64,000 nt of DNA, from positions 15,255,354 through 15,319,353 of the forward strand of contig NC_045142.1 of NCBI RefSeq assembly GCF_008831285.2, written 5' to 3'. Under the pieces are notes generated by a model. It was not told the DNA's origin and did not search any database. It worked only from the letters and a program-made list of their open reading frames with translations. Positions within the stretch are counted from its first letter, which is position 1. Every line of letters starts with the position of its first letter. Origin of the DNA: Nymphaea colorata (taxonomy: Eukaryota > Streptophyta > Magnoliopsida > Nymphaeales > Nymphaeaceae). Below are positions 52,901-62,828 of this stretch, piece by piece. The translations under genes were made by a program, and so were the position numbers.

Positions 52901-53320
52901 TCATGTTGACCCTGACAAAAGAGTGAATATCTTTGTCTATTCATCAATTTGAAGTTGTGAATGCTTTGTGGGCTTTGCACGTCTGATAGTCAAAGTTCAT
53001 ATTAGATATAGTAGGAGTCTCGTCCCTCACTCGCTCTGTGAATATGATGGATGGTGCTTCAGACTTTTGGTATGGTCAGCACTAAAGACATACAATTCCA
53101 ATTTTGAAAGATTGGAAAGAAATTCGCTGACTTGCTTTTGATTGAACTTCTCATTCTTGAAGTTAAATTACCTTTCTTATTGGATGATCATGAGATTTTC
53201 CAAAGATCGACTTTCTCAATAGCCAGATCAGATAGATAATTGTGTTTTTTCCAATCAAACGAGTTTTATGCCATTTTCCATACCACAAATGGAATTGTAT
53301 GCCATTATCCATTAGAATTT
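49940..53320. repeat. Cluster of a dispersed CAATTG-centred motif
   Basis: The motif ATGGCATACAATTG, or its reverse complement CAATTGTATGCCAT, occurs with small changes near 49,943, 49,990, 50,019, 50,653, 50,687, 50,717, 50,816, 51,551, 51,596, 51,765, 52,176, 52,838, 52,886, 53,088, 53,268 and 53,300. It is often joined to GGATAATGG, TTTTTGATATGGAAAATG, AGTGTTGACCCT or GGAAAGGAAAGG. Both orientations occur. I saw no copies elsewhere in the window. The DNA between copies has a different texture from the retroelements and no clear gene. Its origin is unknown. Confidence 0.8.
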
Positions 53321-54699
53321 GTCTGACTTGAATCAGTGACCTTCAGTATGGTTAATGGAACGGAAATGATGGTCAAAAGAGGGTAGTTCTATAAAAGCAA
53401 CATGACAAATTGCTCAGATACCGGCTTTCGCGGTTCTAGTGGTCCTGTCATATAGCAAACCATCTTGATGACGGATTTCGCGATGACGAGAATATAGTCA
53501 GTATAACACAAGGCAATAAAAAAATATTCTTTTTTTTCCTTATGGTGTTAAAAAAATGATAAACAATATATTAACTGAACTGGGCATGTTTTGTCTATTA
53601 AACAACTAGTCATGCCAAGTAAATGATAGTGCTGATAAGAATAGATAAAAAACACAAGCAGATAATTTAATCATGACAACTCAGTCGGTTGCTTGAATAT
53701 AATCAAGTATTATTCTATTCTTGACCCATTTAGATCATCCCAAAGTGGTTCTCAGTGAAAGAAATATTCCACAACATATCAAGGTTTGAGCGATGAGCAG
53801 ATTAAAATCAGTCTTTCAATATGAATAAGTATATTTAAGAAATAGTCAAATTTATGATGCAAGAGAAAAATGGGGAACAAGCAAGCCATTCACCCAAATC
53901 AGATAGCAAATGCCAATGCCCCTAAATAGCGAAGTCGCCTTTGGGTTGGACATTAGATAGAAGCTCCACCTTGATGTTGGACCCCAACTATGAGAACGGT
54001 TTTGAAAGTGATACTTACCTTCTCAATGACCAAAAAATGGTAAATGATGATTGTCCATGGCGATTCTACTCGCCTGTGAAGGCAAAATCCTAATTTTGCA
54101 ATGTTAGTGATGACTCTCCAAGAATATCTCAAGGTTGTTCAAGAAAGCCGGTCTGAAGTCGACCAGACCCCTGGCTCACAGATTGATGGTTTGGTGTACT
54201 AAATTCAAAAATAATAGTCTGTCCACCATTAGAAGGAAGTAGGGGTGATCAGTGGCAGTTCAGAGGCTGATGACAGCTGGTTTCAATGGCTTCTCTACTG
54301 CAAACCATATGGGTGTTTTGATATTCCCAGTCCTTGACACAAGCTTCAAGATTCAGAGTACTTTTGCTCACACTTGTAAAACATGGGTGGATGCAATGGA
54401 GCACTAGGAATAATGAAGGATAATGATGAAAACTAGACAGGAGGTAGAGAAGGAATATTAGAAAAAGTGGAGAGAAAATCAGAAGAGGAAAGAGGAAAGG
54501 TAAGGAGAGAGAGAGATATTGAATTGGGTAAGAAAGAAAACCGAGAATTGTGAGAGAGAAAATTAAAAATATTGTTAAACCATGAAATGGCAAATATAAT
54601 GACCCCATCCAAGACCCACCTATTAGCCTTATATAGGCTCTATCCAACTGAGTTACTCTACCCCAAAATAAGAAACTAAGGAATAGGCTGCATTCCCCA
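53321..54699. other. Spacer, possible 5' LTR of T1 at the right end
   Basis: No gene recognised. About 54,460-54,560 is GA-rich. The DNA just before the TATA box at 54,707 may be the U3 of element T1. Confidence 0.35.
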
Positions 54700-54706
54700 A
54701 CCTAAG

Positions 54707-54714
54707 TATAAATA
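54707..54714 (+). promoter_or_regulatory. TATA box of T1 LTR (candidate)
   Basis: TATAAATA followed by GGACCCCCAAGCCCTAAC, typical of the U3/R border of plant LTRs. Confidence 0.5.
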
Positions 54715-54837
54715 GGACCCCCAAGCCCTAACATCCTGAACAAAACTTGGCCTTTCAGCTAGGAACTTGCACTGGTCGGTCGACACTCCTCAATCTGAAG
54801 TTGATGACTATGACTATAATAATAATAATCCTAAGTA

Positions 54838-55335
54838 ATGCATATCAATGTTTGTCTAATGGTCATCGCCACCGATAAAATGGTCTCAGATAGTAGTAAG
54901 AATCATCTCACACAACTGTCGTCAGTGCTCCACTTGTGCATCCTCTCACCTAGCTATATAGTTATGCTTCGGCCATGCATGCTCGGCCACTTCTTGATGT
55001 GCCTTGTGAATCTAAAATGGGCTAAAGGAGAACTCATATCAACTAGATACCACATTAGGAAATGGAATGGGAGAGGTCCTTGGCAATCTGATTCACGCAT
55101 TCGCGTAGCATTGGAATCTCTGGACCAACATATTTTGTTTTCCTGGGGGTGAAATGACCATCATGTTGGATGAATTTTCAGAGATCATAGGACTGCCAGA
55201 GCCTGCCGATCCCCCAACTGATCCACTAGAACACTAGTTTCTTGTCAACCAGTCTGCCAATAAGTTGAAGGAGATATTTTACTAATGGTCCAGATCCAAA
55301 GAATGTCACGACTTAGGAAAAAGAGGAAACAACTA
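54838..55335 (+). pseudogene. ORF1 of T1, first part (plant-mobile-domain-like)
   Basis: Plus-strand frames give RGPWQSDSRIRVALESLDQH and, after a frame change near 55,150, MTIMLDEFSEIIGLPEPADP. The latter corresponds to LLDKFVEIIDLPTP in T0. A TAG and a TAA interrupt it before the F insertion at 55,336. Confidence 0.55.
55331..55335. repeat. Target site duplication of F (left)
   Basis: AACTA, repeated exactly at 60,594-60,598. Confidence 0.93.
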
Positions 55336-55500
55336 TGTTAAGATGTGTTTATATTCAGTTTTAGGTTTAAGAGGGTACTTTTGTAATAACTTTTCCTTTA
55401 TATGTTTCTCTTGTAACTTCTCTCTCTCCTCTAGTCTATATAAAGAGGAGTTAGGGCAAATTTCGATGTTAATCAAAGATTATTCTTTCTAATCTTATCA
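55336..55500 (+). repeat. Element F 5' LTR
   Basis: 165 bp, short for a plant Copia LTR. CTATATAAAG near 55,434 is the likely TATA box. The single difference from the 3' LTR is G versus A in AGATGT(G/A)TTTA.. near the start. Confidence 0.96.
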
Positions 55501-55512
55501 TGGTATCAGAGC
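55501..55512 (+). other. Primer-binding site of F
   Basis: TGGTATCAGAGC, complementary to the 3' end of initiator tRNA-Met, with no spacer after the LTR. Confidence 0.94.
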
Positions 55513-56215
55513 AGCAGCCGTCTCCTCCAACTTGGCGCGCCGATTGAGCGGCGCCGCCCGCCGCCTGACCGCGCCCATCGCTGCGCTTCCTCCACCCGCT
55601 CGTGTCCACCCATCTCCGCCCGTCGCTGACCTCTCCACCCGACGCCTCCGCCAGTCGCTGTCCTGACCTCTCCGCCCGACGCCTCCGCCCGTCGCTGACC
55701 TCTCCACCCGACGCCTCCGCCCGTCGCTGACCTCTCCGCCCGACGCCTCCGCCCGTTGCTGTCTTCTCCGCCCGACGCCTCCGTCAGCTGTTGCAGTCAT
55801 CTTCGCCGCTGCCCGCCGTGGCTGTCATCTCCGCCCGCCGCCGCCGTCCGTCACTGTTGCTTCTCCGCTGCCGCTGAATCGCCGCTGCACGCTGCATCGC
55901 CTCTGCTGTCTCCACCACTCTCCTCTGCTCCGCCGCTGCCCTGCACGCTGATTTTCTTCTCAGCGTCTTCGCTGCATCGCCTCCTCTACTCCGCCGCTGC
56001 TCTGCACGCTGATTTTCCTCTCAGCGTCTTCGCTGTCGCCTCTGGTAATCTGTCTTCGTTCAGTTCTGTTGTTGCCTCTTCCAGCCGATCAGACTTATGG
56101 ATTGTTGCCCGTGTTAACTGCTTCATGATCAGCATGTTGTCTTTCGATATGTGATTGTCTTCTTTTTGCCTGCACTTCCTATTCCGTGGCTCGGTTTCCT
56201 CCATTGTGTTGAGCG
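55513..56215 (+). other. GC-rich leader of F with tandem repeats
   Basis: About 700 bp of C-rich leader. It contains a 32-bp tandem array (55,628-55,783; GACCTCTCC.CCCGACGCCT units at 55,628, 55,665, 55,697, 55,729 and 55,761). It also holds a 61-bp duplication (units from 55,928 and 55,989, opening CTCCGCCGCTGC). Frames on both strands in this stretch follow the repeats and are not genes. It ends at the gag ATG. Confidence 0.85.
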
Positions 56216-59200
56216 ATGTCTGAAATTAGCAGCGGCGCTAATACCTCTTCCTTTGTGTCGTCGGGAGAGATGAAGAGTTCCCCATTTTCCAGCTTTATCA
56301 CCAAAATGGATGGGGGTAATTACGAGATGTGGGCCATGCAAGTAAAAAGAACCTTGATCGCTCATGAGAAGGAACATCTTATATTGGAGCCCGAGCCCGT
56401 ACAGAAGGTAGGAAAATATACTACTTGGTTTAAAGATAATTCGTTGGTTATGGTATGGATTGTTGGTACTCTTACTCAAGACATTGCCAATGAAGTCCTG
56501 CATAAGGAAAGTGCAAAGGATATGTGGGATTCCCTTGCAGCCACCTATTCACAAGCAAGGAATGAAACAAGAATTATGCAGCTTCATCATGATATTCATC
56601 AGATGCGCCAAGATGGTCGCCCTCTCCATACTTATTATTCTAGTCTCAAGTCCATGTTTGAGAGACTAAACAGCTACTTTCCTGCATGTAAGTGTGAACA
56701 ACAGAAGGCATACAGAGATATGCTTATGGTCGGAGTATTTCTGTCTGGATTAGACTCTGTTTATGAATCAGCAAAGAATCAGATGCTCACGAGTCCCTCG
56801 ATTCCTCCTATTGATGAAGCTCATAGTAGGCTAAGCAGAATTCCAATCCCTTCATCGACTGTTCTTGATACCACTTCTGCTATGCTTGCTACTCGTGGCA
56901 GAGGTGGGTCCCTCTTTGCCAGAGGACGAGGATACCGTGGCCGTGGCAATACCCCTTCGCGCCCAGTATGTCAGTTTTGTCATCGCATTGGTCACACTGT
57001 GGATAAGTGTTGGCAGAAACATGGTCGTCCAGCTGTTGCCAATCAGACTGTTTTTACTGATTCACCAGAGCAGCCTAAGACTCAGCATCATGTTTCCTCC
57101 AGTGAGTTACGTGCAGATGATATTATCTCTCAGTTGAGACACTTGATTGGAGATAGACCTCAACAAGCTCCTGATCCGACCACCTCTACTATCACTACTG
57201 CTGCCAGTGCATCTTCATCTGGTATGTATTCTGACACTACAGATTGGCTCATTGATTCGGGTGCATCGACACATCTCTGTGGAGACAAGGCACAGTTTAC
57301 TTCTTATGTCCCTACTCCACCTGGTCGCTCGGTTATTCTAGCAGATGGCAAATATTCTCCCGTTGTTGGACTTGGAGAGGTCCAACTTACTTCATCATTA
57401 CCATTGCAACATGTTCTTCATGCACCAGAATTCCCACATAGCCTACTATCTATCAGTCAGATTACCAGAGATTTAAATTGTCGTGCGATATTTGACTCCT
57501 CTTCTCTTGTGTTTCAGGATATACTGACGGGCAGGGTGATTGGCAGTGGCCGTGAACAGGGAGGTCTTTACAGGCTAGTGCATCCCTTTCCCTTTGCTGG
57601 GTCTACCTCTGCAGGGTCGTCCTCATCCTCGGCTTATACTTGGCATTTACGTTTTGGACATCTACCGTTTCAGAAACTGCTGCATGTTCTTCCTCAGCTG
57701 TCTCCTAAGTCTTCTTTTCAATGCGAGTCTTGTCAGTTGGGCAAACACCATCGGTCCTCCTTTCCTCCGCGGCCCAGTCGAAGTAGCCATTCTGTGTTTG
57801 AGTTACTTCATTTTGATGTTTGGGGTCCGAGTCGTACACCTGCTCTTCAAGGTCATCGATATTATCTTGTTGCTGTCGATGACTATAGTCGTGTTAGTTG
57901 GGTTTTTCTTATGAAGCATAAATCTGAAGTGGGTCATGTAATCAAAAATTTTATCAATGAAATTCTGACTCAGTTTGATACTTGTGTCAAAATTGTGCGC
58001 TCTGACAATGCTCTTGAGTTCTGTGCTTCCTCTTTGGAACAATTTTTCAGGGATAAGGGTATCATCCACCAAACTTCTTGTGCCTATACCTCCCAACAAA
58101 ATGGGGTTGCTGAACGGAAACACCGTCATATTCTTGATGTTGCCAGAACCATTATCATACATAGCCATGTTCCCCATTCTTACTGGGGCGATGCTGTTCT
58201 CACAGCATGCTATCTTATTAATCGTATGCCGTCATCTGTGTTGGGAGACCTTATTCCTATCTCTGTCCTCTTTCCTGACAGAGACTTGTTTTCTGTTCCA
58301 CCTCGTGTTTTTGGATGTGTTGCCTTTGTTCAGTTGCTTGGTCCTGGGCGAGATAAGTTGTCTCCTCGGGCCATCAAAACGATCTTTGTTGGTTATTCCC
58401 GCACTCAAAAGGGATATCGATGTTATGATCCTTCTACTCGTCGGTATTATGTGAGTGCTGATGTTACATTTTTTGAATCAACCTCTTTCTTCTCCCCAAA
58501 TGGAACTCAATTAAGGGCGCCTGAATTAAATGATGAAGTCCAATTTCCTCTACCTCTCATGAGTTGTCCACACCCAGTTGATCCACGTTTTGGGGCTGTC
58601 TACCAACGTCGTACTAAGCCTGCTGCGCCTGTTCAATGTGCACCTGTGCCTTCACCCAGCACGCCCAAGGTAATTCCTGACACAAACTCAACTGACAATG
58701 TTTTATGTAATGATGACATAGGAGTATGTCACGAGCATGTTCCTGCTCCTCATGAACTTGATATGCCCATTGCTCAAAGGAAAGGCAAACGCAGTTGCAC
58801 TTTGCATCCTATCTCTGGTCATTTATCCATGGATAGACTCACCCCTATGTACCGACAGTTTGTCAAGGGGCTGTCGGCTATTGCTCTTCCACAGAATCCC
58901 ATGGATGCTCTCTCTGATCCCAAATGGGCAGCAGCTATGCAAGAAGAGATGGATGCTCTTCAGTCTAGAGGCACCTGGACACTTGTTACTCCTTCAGCTG
59001 ATGCAGCCATTGTTGGTTGCAGATGGGTCTTTACTATCAAATACCGAGCAGATGGCAGTCTTGACAGATATAAGGCTCGTCTGGTTGCAAAAGGCTATAC
59101 CCAAACTTATGGGGTTGATTATTATGATACCTTCTCTCCTGTGGCACGACATGCTTCCTTACGGATTCTCCTTGCTGTGGCTGTCAGCAAGAATTGGTCC

Positions 59201-60421
59201 CTCTCACAGCTTGATGTCAAAAATGCCTTTCTCTATGGTGACTTACATGAAGAAGTGTATATGCAGCAACCACCAGGGTTTGTTGCTGAGGGGGAGTGTC
59301 AGAAAGTGTGCAGATTGAGAAAGGCGATTTATGGTCTAAAACAGAGTCCTCGAGCTTGGTTTCAGAAATTGTCAGAGAATATTGAGAATGAGGGCTTCAG
59401 ACGTTCTTCGGCCGACCATTCCCTCTTTGTCAAGAAGACTTCTACAGGTACGGTGATAGTTCTTGTCTATGTTGATGACATCATTGTTACAGGGGATGAT
59501 GATCAGGGGATTTCCAACATCAAGGATGTCCTTGGACAACATTTTGTCACCAAGGACCTTGGTGAACTACGTTATTTCCTTGGTATTGAGTTTGCCAGAA
59601 ATCAAAAGGGACTTATCATGTGCCAGAGGAAATACGTTACTGATGTTTTGCAAGAGACAGGGATGCTGGGGTGTCGGCCTGCATCCACGCCTATGGATAT
59701 CAATACCCGCTTGTATGATGATGATACTGAAGATGTTGATGCGAGACAATATAGAGGGATTGTTGGGAAGCTCCTATACATCACTGTTACTCGACCTGAC
59801 ATTGCCTATGCTGTTAGCAGAGTGAGTCAATTTATGGATAAGCCCAAGAAAGTTCATTGGGATGCTGCTATGATGATTCTTAGGTATCTAAAGAATTCAC
59901 CAGGAACGGGACTCTTCTTTCAGAATGGTACCTCACTCACTATATCTGTGTATGTTGATGCCGACTATGCAGGATGCCCCTCAGACAGAAAATCCACTAC
60001 TGGATTTTGTGTGTTTATTGGATCCAACTTGGTTACATGGAAGAGTAAGAAGCAAACTGTGGTTGCCAGATCAAGTGCAGAATCTGAGTATAGAGCTATG
60101 GCTCAGGGTACTGCTGAAGTTATGTGGGTTAGATCCCTGATGTTGGATCTTACTGTCGAAGTGCCTCTTCCTATGCAACTGTTATGTGATAACAAAGCTG
60201 CACTGTTTATTGCTAATAATCCGGCTTTTCATGAAAGAACCAAGCATGTTGAAGTAGATTGTCACTATACTAGAGACATGATTCAAAAGGGGTTTGTAAG
60301 TACCTCACACATTTCAACTACAGGGCAAACGGCTGATATCTTTACTAAGGCTCTTGCAAGGGGACCATTCCAAAGCTGCTGTTCCAAGTTGAGCCTATTT
60401 GACATATACGCTCCAACTTGA
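56216..60421 (+). CDS. Element F Copia gag-pol polyprotein (1,401 codons, intact)
   Basis: Single frame with all Copia domains in the usual order. Gag opens near residue 28 (FITKMDGGNYEMWAMQVKRT), with the zinc knuckle CQFCHRIGHTVDKC near 251. The protease active site is LIDSGASTHLCGD near 344. The GAG-pre-integrase domain (WHLRFGHLPFQKL) is near 478. Integrase has HFDVWGPSR near 534, RSDNALEF near 598 and SQQNGVAERKHRHI near 627. RT has DVKNAFLYGDLHEEVYM near 1000 and catalytic VYVDDIIVTGDD near 1083. RNase H has YVDADYAGCPSDRKSTTGF near 1245 and LLCDNKAALFIANNPAFHER near 1322. The stop overlaps the PPT. In the family this one product is cut by its own protease; it works in virus-like particles in the cytoplasm and integrates in the nucleus. 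Confidence 0.97.
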   Translation: MSEISSGANTSSFVSSGEMKSSPFSSFITKMDGGNYEMWAMQVKRTLIAHEKEHLILEPEPVQKVGKYTTWFKDNSLVMVWIVGTLTQDIANEVLHKESAKDMWDSLAATYSQARNETRIMQLHHDIHQMRQDGRPLHTYYSSLKSMFERLNSYFPACKCEQQKAYRDMLMVGVFLSGLDSVYESAKNQMLTSPSIPPIDEAHSRLSRIPIPSSTVLDTTSAMLATRGRGGSLFARGRGYRGRGNTPSRPVCQFCHRIGHTVDKCWQKHGRPAVANQTVFTDSPEQPKTQHHVSSSELRADDIISQLRHLIGDRPQQAPDPTTSTITTAASASSSGMYSDTTDWLIDSGASTHLCGDKAQFTSYVPTPPGRSVILADGKYSPVVGLGEVQLTSSLPLQHVLHAPEFPHSLLSISQITRDLNCRAIFDSSSLVFQDILTGRVIGSGREQGGLYRLVHPFPFAGSTSAGSSSSSAYTWHLRFGHLPFQKLLHVLPQLSPKSSFQCESCQLGKHHRSSFPPRPSRSSHSVFELLHFDVWGPSRTPALQGHRYYLVAVDDYSRVSWVFLMKHKSEVGHVIKNFINEILTQFDTCVKIVRSDNALEFCASSLEQFFRDKGIIHQTSCAYTSQQNGVAERKHRHILDVARTIIIHSHVPHSYWGDAVLTACYLINRMPSSVLGDLIPISVLFPDRDLFSVPPRVFGCVAFVQLLGPGRDKLSPRAIKTIFVGYSRTQKGYRCYDPSTRRYYVSADVTFFESTSFFSPNGTQLRAPELNDEVQFPLPLMSCPHPVDPRFGAVYQRRTKPAAPVQCAPVPSPSTPKVIPDTNSTDNVLCNDDIGVCHEHVPAPHELDMPIAQRKGKRSCTLHPISGHLSMDRLTPMYRQFVKGLSAIALPQNPMDALSDPKWAAAMQEEMDALQSRGTWTLVTPSADAAIVGCRWVFTIKYRADGSLDRYKARLVAKGYTQTYGVDYYDTFSPVARHASLRILLAVAVSKNWSLSQLDVKNAFLYGDLHEEVYMQQPPGFVAEGECQKVCRLRKAIYGLKQSPRAWFQKLSENIENEGFRRSSADHSLFVKKTSTGTVIVLVYVDDIIVTGDDDQGISNIKDVLGQHFVTKDLGELRYFLGIEFARNQKGLIMCQRKYVTDVLQETGMLGCRPASTPMDINTRLYDDDTEDVDARQYRGIVGKLLYITVTRPDIAYAVSRVSQFMDKPKKVHWDAAMMILRYLKNSPGTGLFFQNGTSLTISVYVDADYAGCPSDRKSTTGFCVFIGSNLVTWKSKKQTVVARSSAESEYRAMAQGTAEVMWVRSLMLDLTVEVPLPMQLLCDNKAALFIANNPAFHERTKHVEVDCHYTRDMIQKGFVSTSHISTTGQTADIFTKALARGPFQSCCSKLSLFDIYAPT

Positions 60422-60428
60422 GGGGGAG
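60420..60428 (+). other. Polypurine tract of F
   Basis: GAGGGGGAG, overlapping the stop codon and touching the 3' LTR. Confidence 0.88.
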
Positions 60429-60593
60429 TGTTAAGATGTATTTATATTCAGTTTTAGGTTTAAGAGGGTACTTTTGTAATAACTTTTCCTTTATATGTTT
60501 CTCTTGTAACTTCTCTCTCTCCTCTAGTCTATATAAAGAGGAGTTAGGGCAAATTTCGATGTTAATCAAAGATTATTCTTTCTAATCTTATCA
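60429..60593 (+). repeat. Element F 3' LTR
   Basis: 165 bp, one substitution from the 5' LTR, followed by the AACTA duplication. Confidence 0.96.
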
Positions 60594-60598
60594 AACTA

Positions 60599-61270
60599 CA
60601 TTGAACCATATGTCCTCTACATGAAGACATGGGATGATCTAGAGATAACTATAATATCCAACAGAGCTTTAAAAAAAATACAAAATTGGTTCTACTTGAC
60701 TACAGTGATGCTCACGTTCTTTGCAGAGATAGAAGGCCTCCTGGATGTTTATACCCTTCAGCTCTTTAGGAAAAGAGGAACTACACAAACTTCAGGTTTT
60801 TCCCTATCCATGGCAACATTAGCTTTCTCGTACCAAGGTTGTTCTAAACTCCATAGCATTGTAAGAGTAGCTTTTAAGGCATGTAGCAACACGATCTTGA
60901 CACTTCAAGGTCCCATTAGGGGATGTCTTCCCAAATTTTATCTACCACTACTGCTAGTTGATTAATGAATTACTAGAGGAGGTAGCTGTTTGGGATTTTG
61001 TCAACCGACACAACAATCCACCCCACTATATCTATCGCCAGAACAAAAAATACAAGTTTCTAAGGTCATTCTTCTCAGTCAATTACAAACCAAAGAGATG
61101 CATCCATCAGTTTTCTCAAAAGCAAATAAAGAGCTATTTGTTGACCGACGGGGAGTTATTCCAGGGTTTTAATTGGAGACACCACACTGGTCAGGATCAT
61201 ACCACAACATTCATGAAAATTGGCAGCCGTTTGTGTACTTGTACCTTTCTTCAAGAGCAGCCATAGGCCT
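60599..61270 (+). pseudogene. ORF1 of T1, second part
   Basis: Continues ORF1 after F. YIEPYVLYMKTWDDLE, FFAEIEGLLDVYTLQLF and later ATLAFSYQGCSKLH with VAFKACSNTILTL match the order and spacing of TTLAFIYRGFTHF...KGCTYVLHSW in T0. A following frame (60,958-61,266) is Lys/Gln/His-rich and of unknown kind. Frame changes and stops are present. Confidence 0.5.
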
Positions 61271-61870
61271 GACTGTGTTGAGTGGTGGAGAGTCAGTCTC
61301 GTCCTCCTTCCCTTTATCATGAAGTGATATATTTTCCCTGTCTTATCATTCGTGTTCAAATTCTGATGTCAACACTTCTATGGATGTTTCAATAAAATAA
61401 AGTTTTCTTTTATAAAATGGGTTCCTTGTTTGTAACTCCATCTTTGTCGGCAACCTAACCTAGATAACAATGTGTGTCTTATCTTCGACTCTACCAATCT
61501 GTGCAAGTTGTGTGCCATTCTGGTGGCAACCTGTCCCTTGTAACTAGGTGATCATAATTGTCAACACACATTAATCATGTCTATCTCCCACATTGCAACT
61601 CTTAGGGTTATATTGTGTGTCACTCAATTGTCTTTTATCTGCATGTGATAGCTATCCACTTTTTGAAAATGTTATCCAAGACGCATTCACAAACAAAGAA
61701 GGGAGAAAATCCTAAAATCCAGTAAATGTTGAGACTACTAAGGTTCCACAAACTACAGAAACTAAGGGCAGTATCATGGTGGATCCTCCAATCATGTTCA
61801 TGTTTCAACAAATGTCCCAATAGTTCACAATAGACTTCGACTTGATCAAGCAAGATCGTAAGCCTTCCTC
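61271..61870. other. T1 internal spacer
   Basis: No protein similarity recognised; probably the segment between ORF1 and gag of T1. Confidence 0.3.
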
Positions 61871-62340
61871 CAGCAAGAAAAGAAGATGAGGAACATGCAG
61901 GAGTGAACATGAGTCTAGTGAAACTGAAATTAAGGAAGGATGAACATATAAGGGTCTAAGTGGAAGAAAAAGCATCTAGAAACCGAAGAAGCCTCAGGAT
62001 CAAAAGATGAGGAAACCAATGCGAAGTTGAAAGGAAAGAAAAGGCAACATGAAAACAACAGTGAGTTTGAGGCATAACCCTATTAGAAGGGACCCTATGG
62101 CAAGAGAAAAGGCCAAACGAAAACAACTCAAATTCAGAAACTGAGCTAGAAGAGAAATCTCACAACTCCAAGAAAGCCAAAAAAAAAAAGAAGTCTAAAA
62201 CAGACAACTCAAATTTCAAACATGAATTCAGTCAAAAGTCTATCAAATCTAAGAATAAGAAAAGAAGTAAATCTAGTAAGGCTGGCCATGATAAGGACAT
62301 GCTTATTCCTATCCTATGGCTGCTTTTGAGCCCCAACCAC
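61871..62340 (+). pseudogene. Basic gag N-terminal region of T1
   Basis: Lys/Ser/Asn/Glu-rich codons (KSIKSKNKKRSKSSKAGHDK...) with several stops, then PMAAFEPQPQYFWC-like frames. This resembles the basic stretch before the gag core of Tat/Ogre elements (compare T0 near 6,000-6,370). It breaks off near 62,370. Confidence 0.4.
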
Positions 62341-62376
62341 AATATTTCTGGTGTCATTTTTATCATTTACCACAAA

Positions 62377-62764
62377 TGTTCCACTACGTTTGCATCTGTA
62401 TAGTCTTTTCTTTTACTTATTAGAACTATTTGCTTATGCTTGTTCACCTGCAAGGGAATACCCTCCCACCGGTCTAAGTGTCACGCTTAAGGATTGCTTG
62501 TTTTGGATGTTCAGCATGAGGATCCTTCTATGAGCTCTCTGGTTGTAAGTAAAGTTGAGTCAATCTCCTTGCTTACCCTCTCTTATAATGTATTGTCTTT
62601 CCAAGTGAATGAAACAGCGCATTGCAAGTTTTTCTCCTCCTTGTCTTTATTTATGCACTCTTTGCTTTCAAGTTTTATGTCCACTTGCTTACCCTCTTTA
62701 GGCTTGTGGCGGTTGGAAGGGTCACCATGCAATATGGTTCCACAAGAACAGTCGCCCTGCGACA
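62377..62764 (+). repeat. Possible 5' LTR of G2
   Basis: The right end is fairly firm: GCGACA, two bases before a PBS. The left end is a guess (first TGTT after the T1 remnant). A matching 3' LTR would be outside the window. It contains CTTATAATG near 62,583 as a possible promoter element. Confidence 0.35.
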
Positions 62765-62766
62765 AC

Positions 62767-62779
62767 TGGTATCAGAGCC
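62767..62779 (+). other. Primer-binding site of G2
   Basis: TGGTATCAGAGCC, complementary to initiator tRNA-Met, two bases after a GCGACA LTR end and about 150 bp before the gag region. Confidence 0.8.
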
Positions 62780-62828
62780 ATGTTCAGCTCAAGCTGGAGA
62801 AGCAGTTAAAGAGTCGGTGCAGAACAAC

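Larger units (their letters stand above)
55336..60593 (+). mobile_element. Complete Copia retrotransposon F
   Basis: 5,258 bp with two 165-bp LTRs (TGTTAAGATG...AATCTTATCA) differing at one base. It has a PBS directly after the 5' LTR, a PPT directly before the 3' LTR, the perfect 5-bp duplication AACTA, and one uninterrupted polyprotein frame of 1,401 codons. All signals known to be needed in cis and the coding domains are visible. It is the youngest-looking autonomous element in the window. It sits inside ORF1 of T1, in the same orientation. Confidence 0.97.
54700..62376 (+). mobile_element. Second Tat/Ogre-type Gypsy element T1 (interrupted by F)
   Basis: On the plus strand a TATA-containing LTR-type segment is followed by an ORF1 of the same kind as in T0. 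A Lys/Ser-rich gag-type region comes next and then stops near 62,340, where element G2 begins. Copia element F interrupts ORF1. No pol domains of T1 are in the window; they were either lost or displaced by G2. Boundaries are approximate. Confidence 0.55.

Noticed and set aside
49940-53320. CRISPR-like reading of the repeated motif
   Set aside because: Spacing is irregular, orientation is mixed, and the genome is eukaryotic.
55498-56204. Arg/Gly-rich minus frames and a Ser/Ala-rich plus frame
   Set aside because: Products of the 32-bp and 61-bp repeats in the leader of element F.
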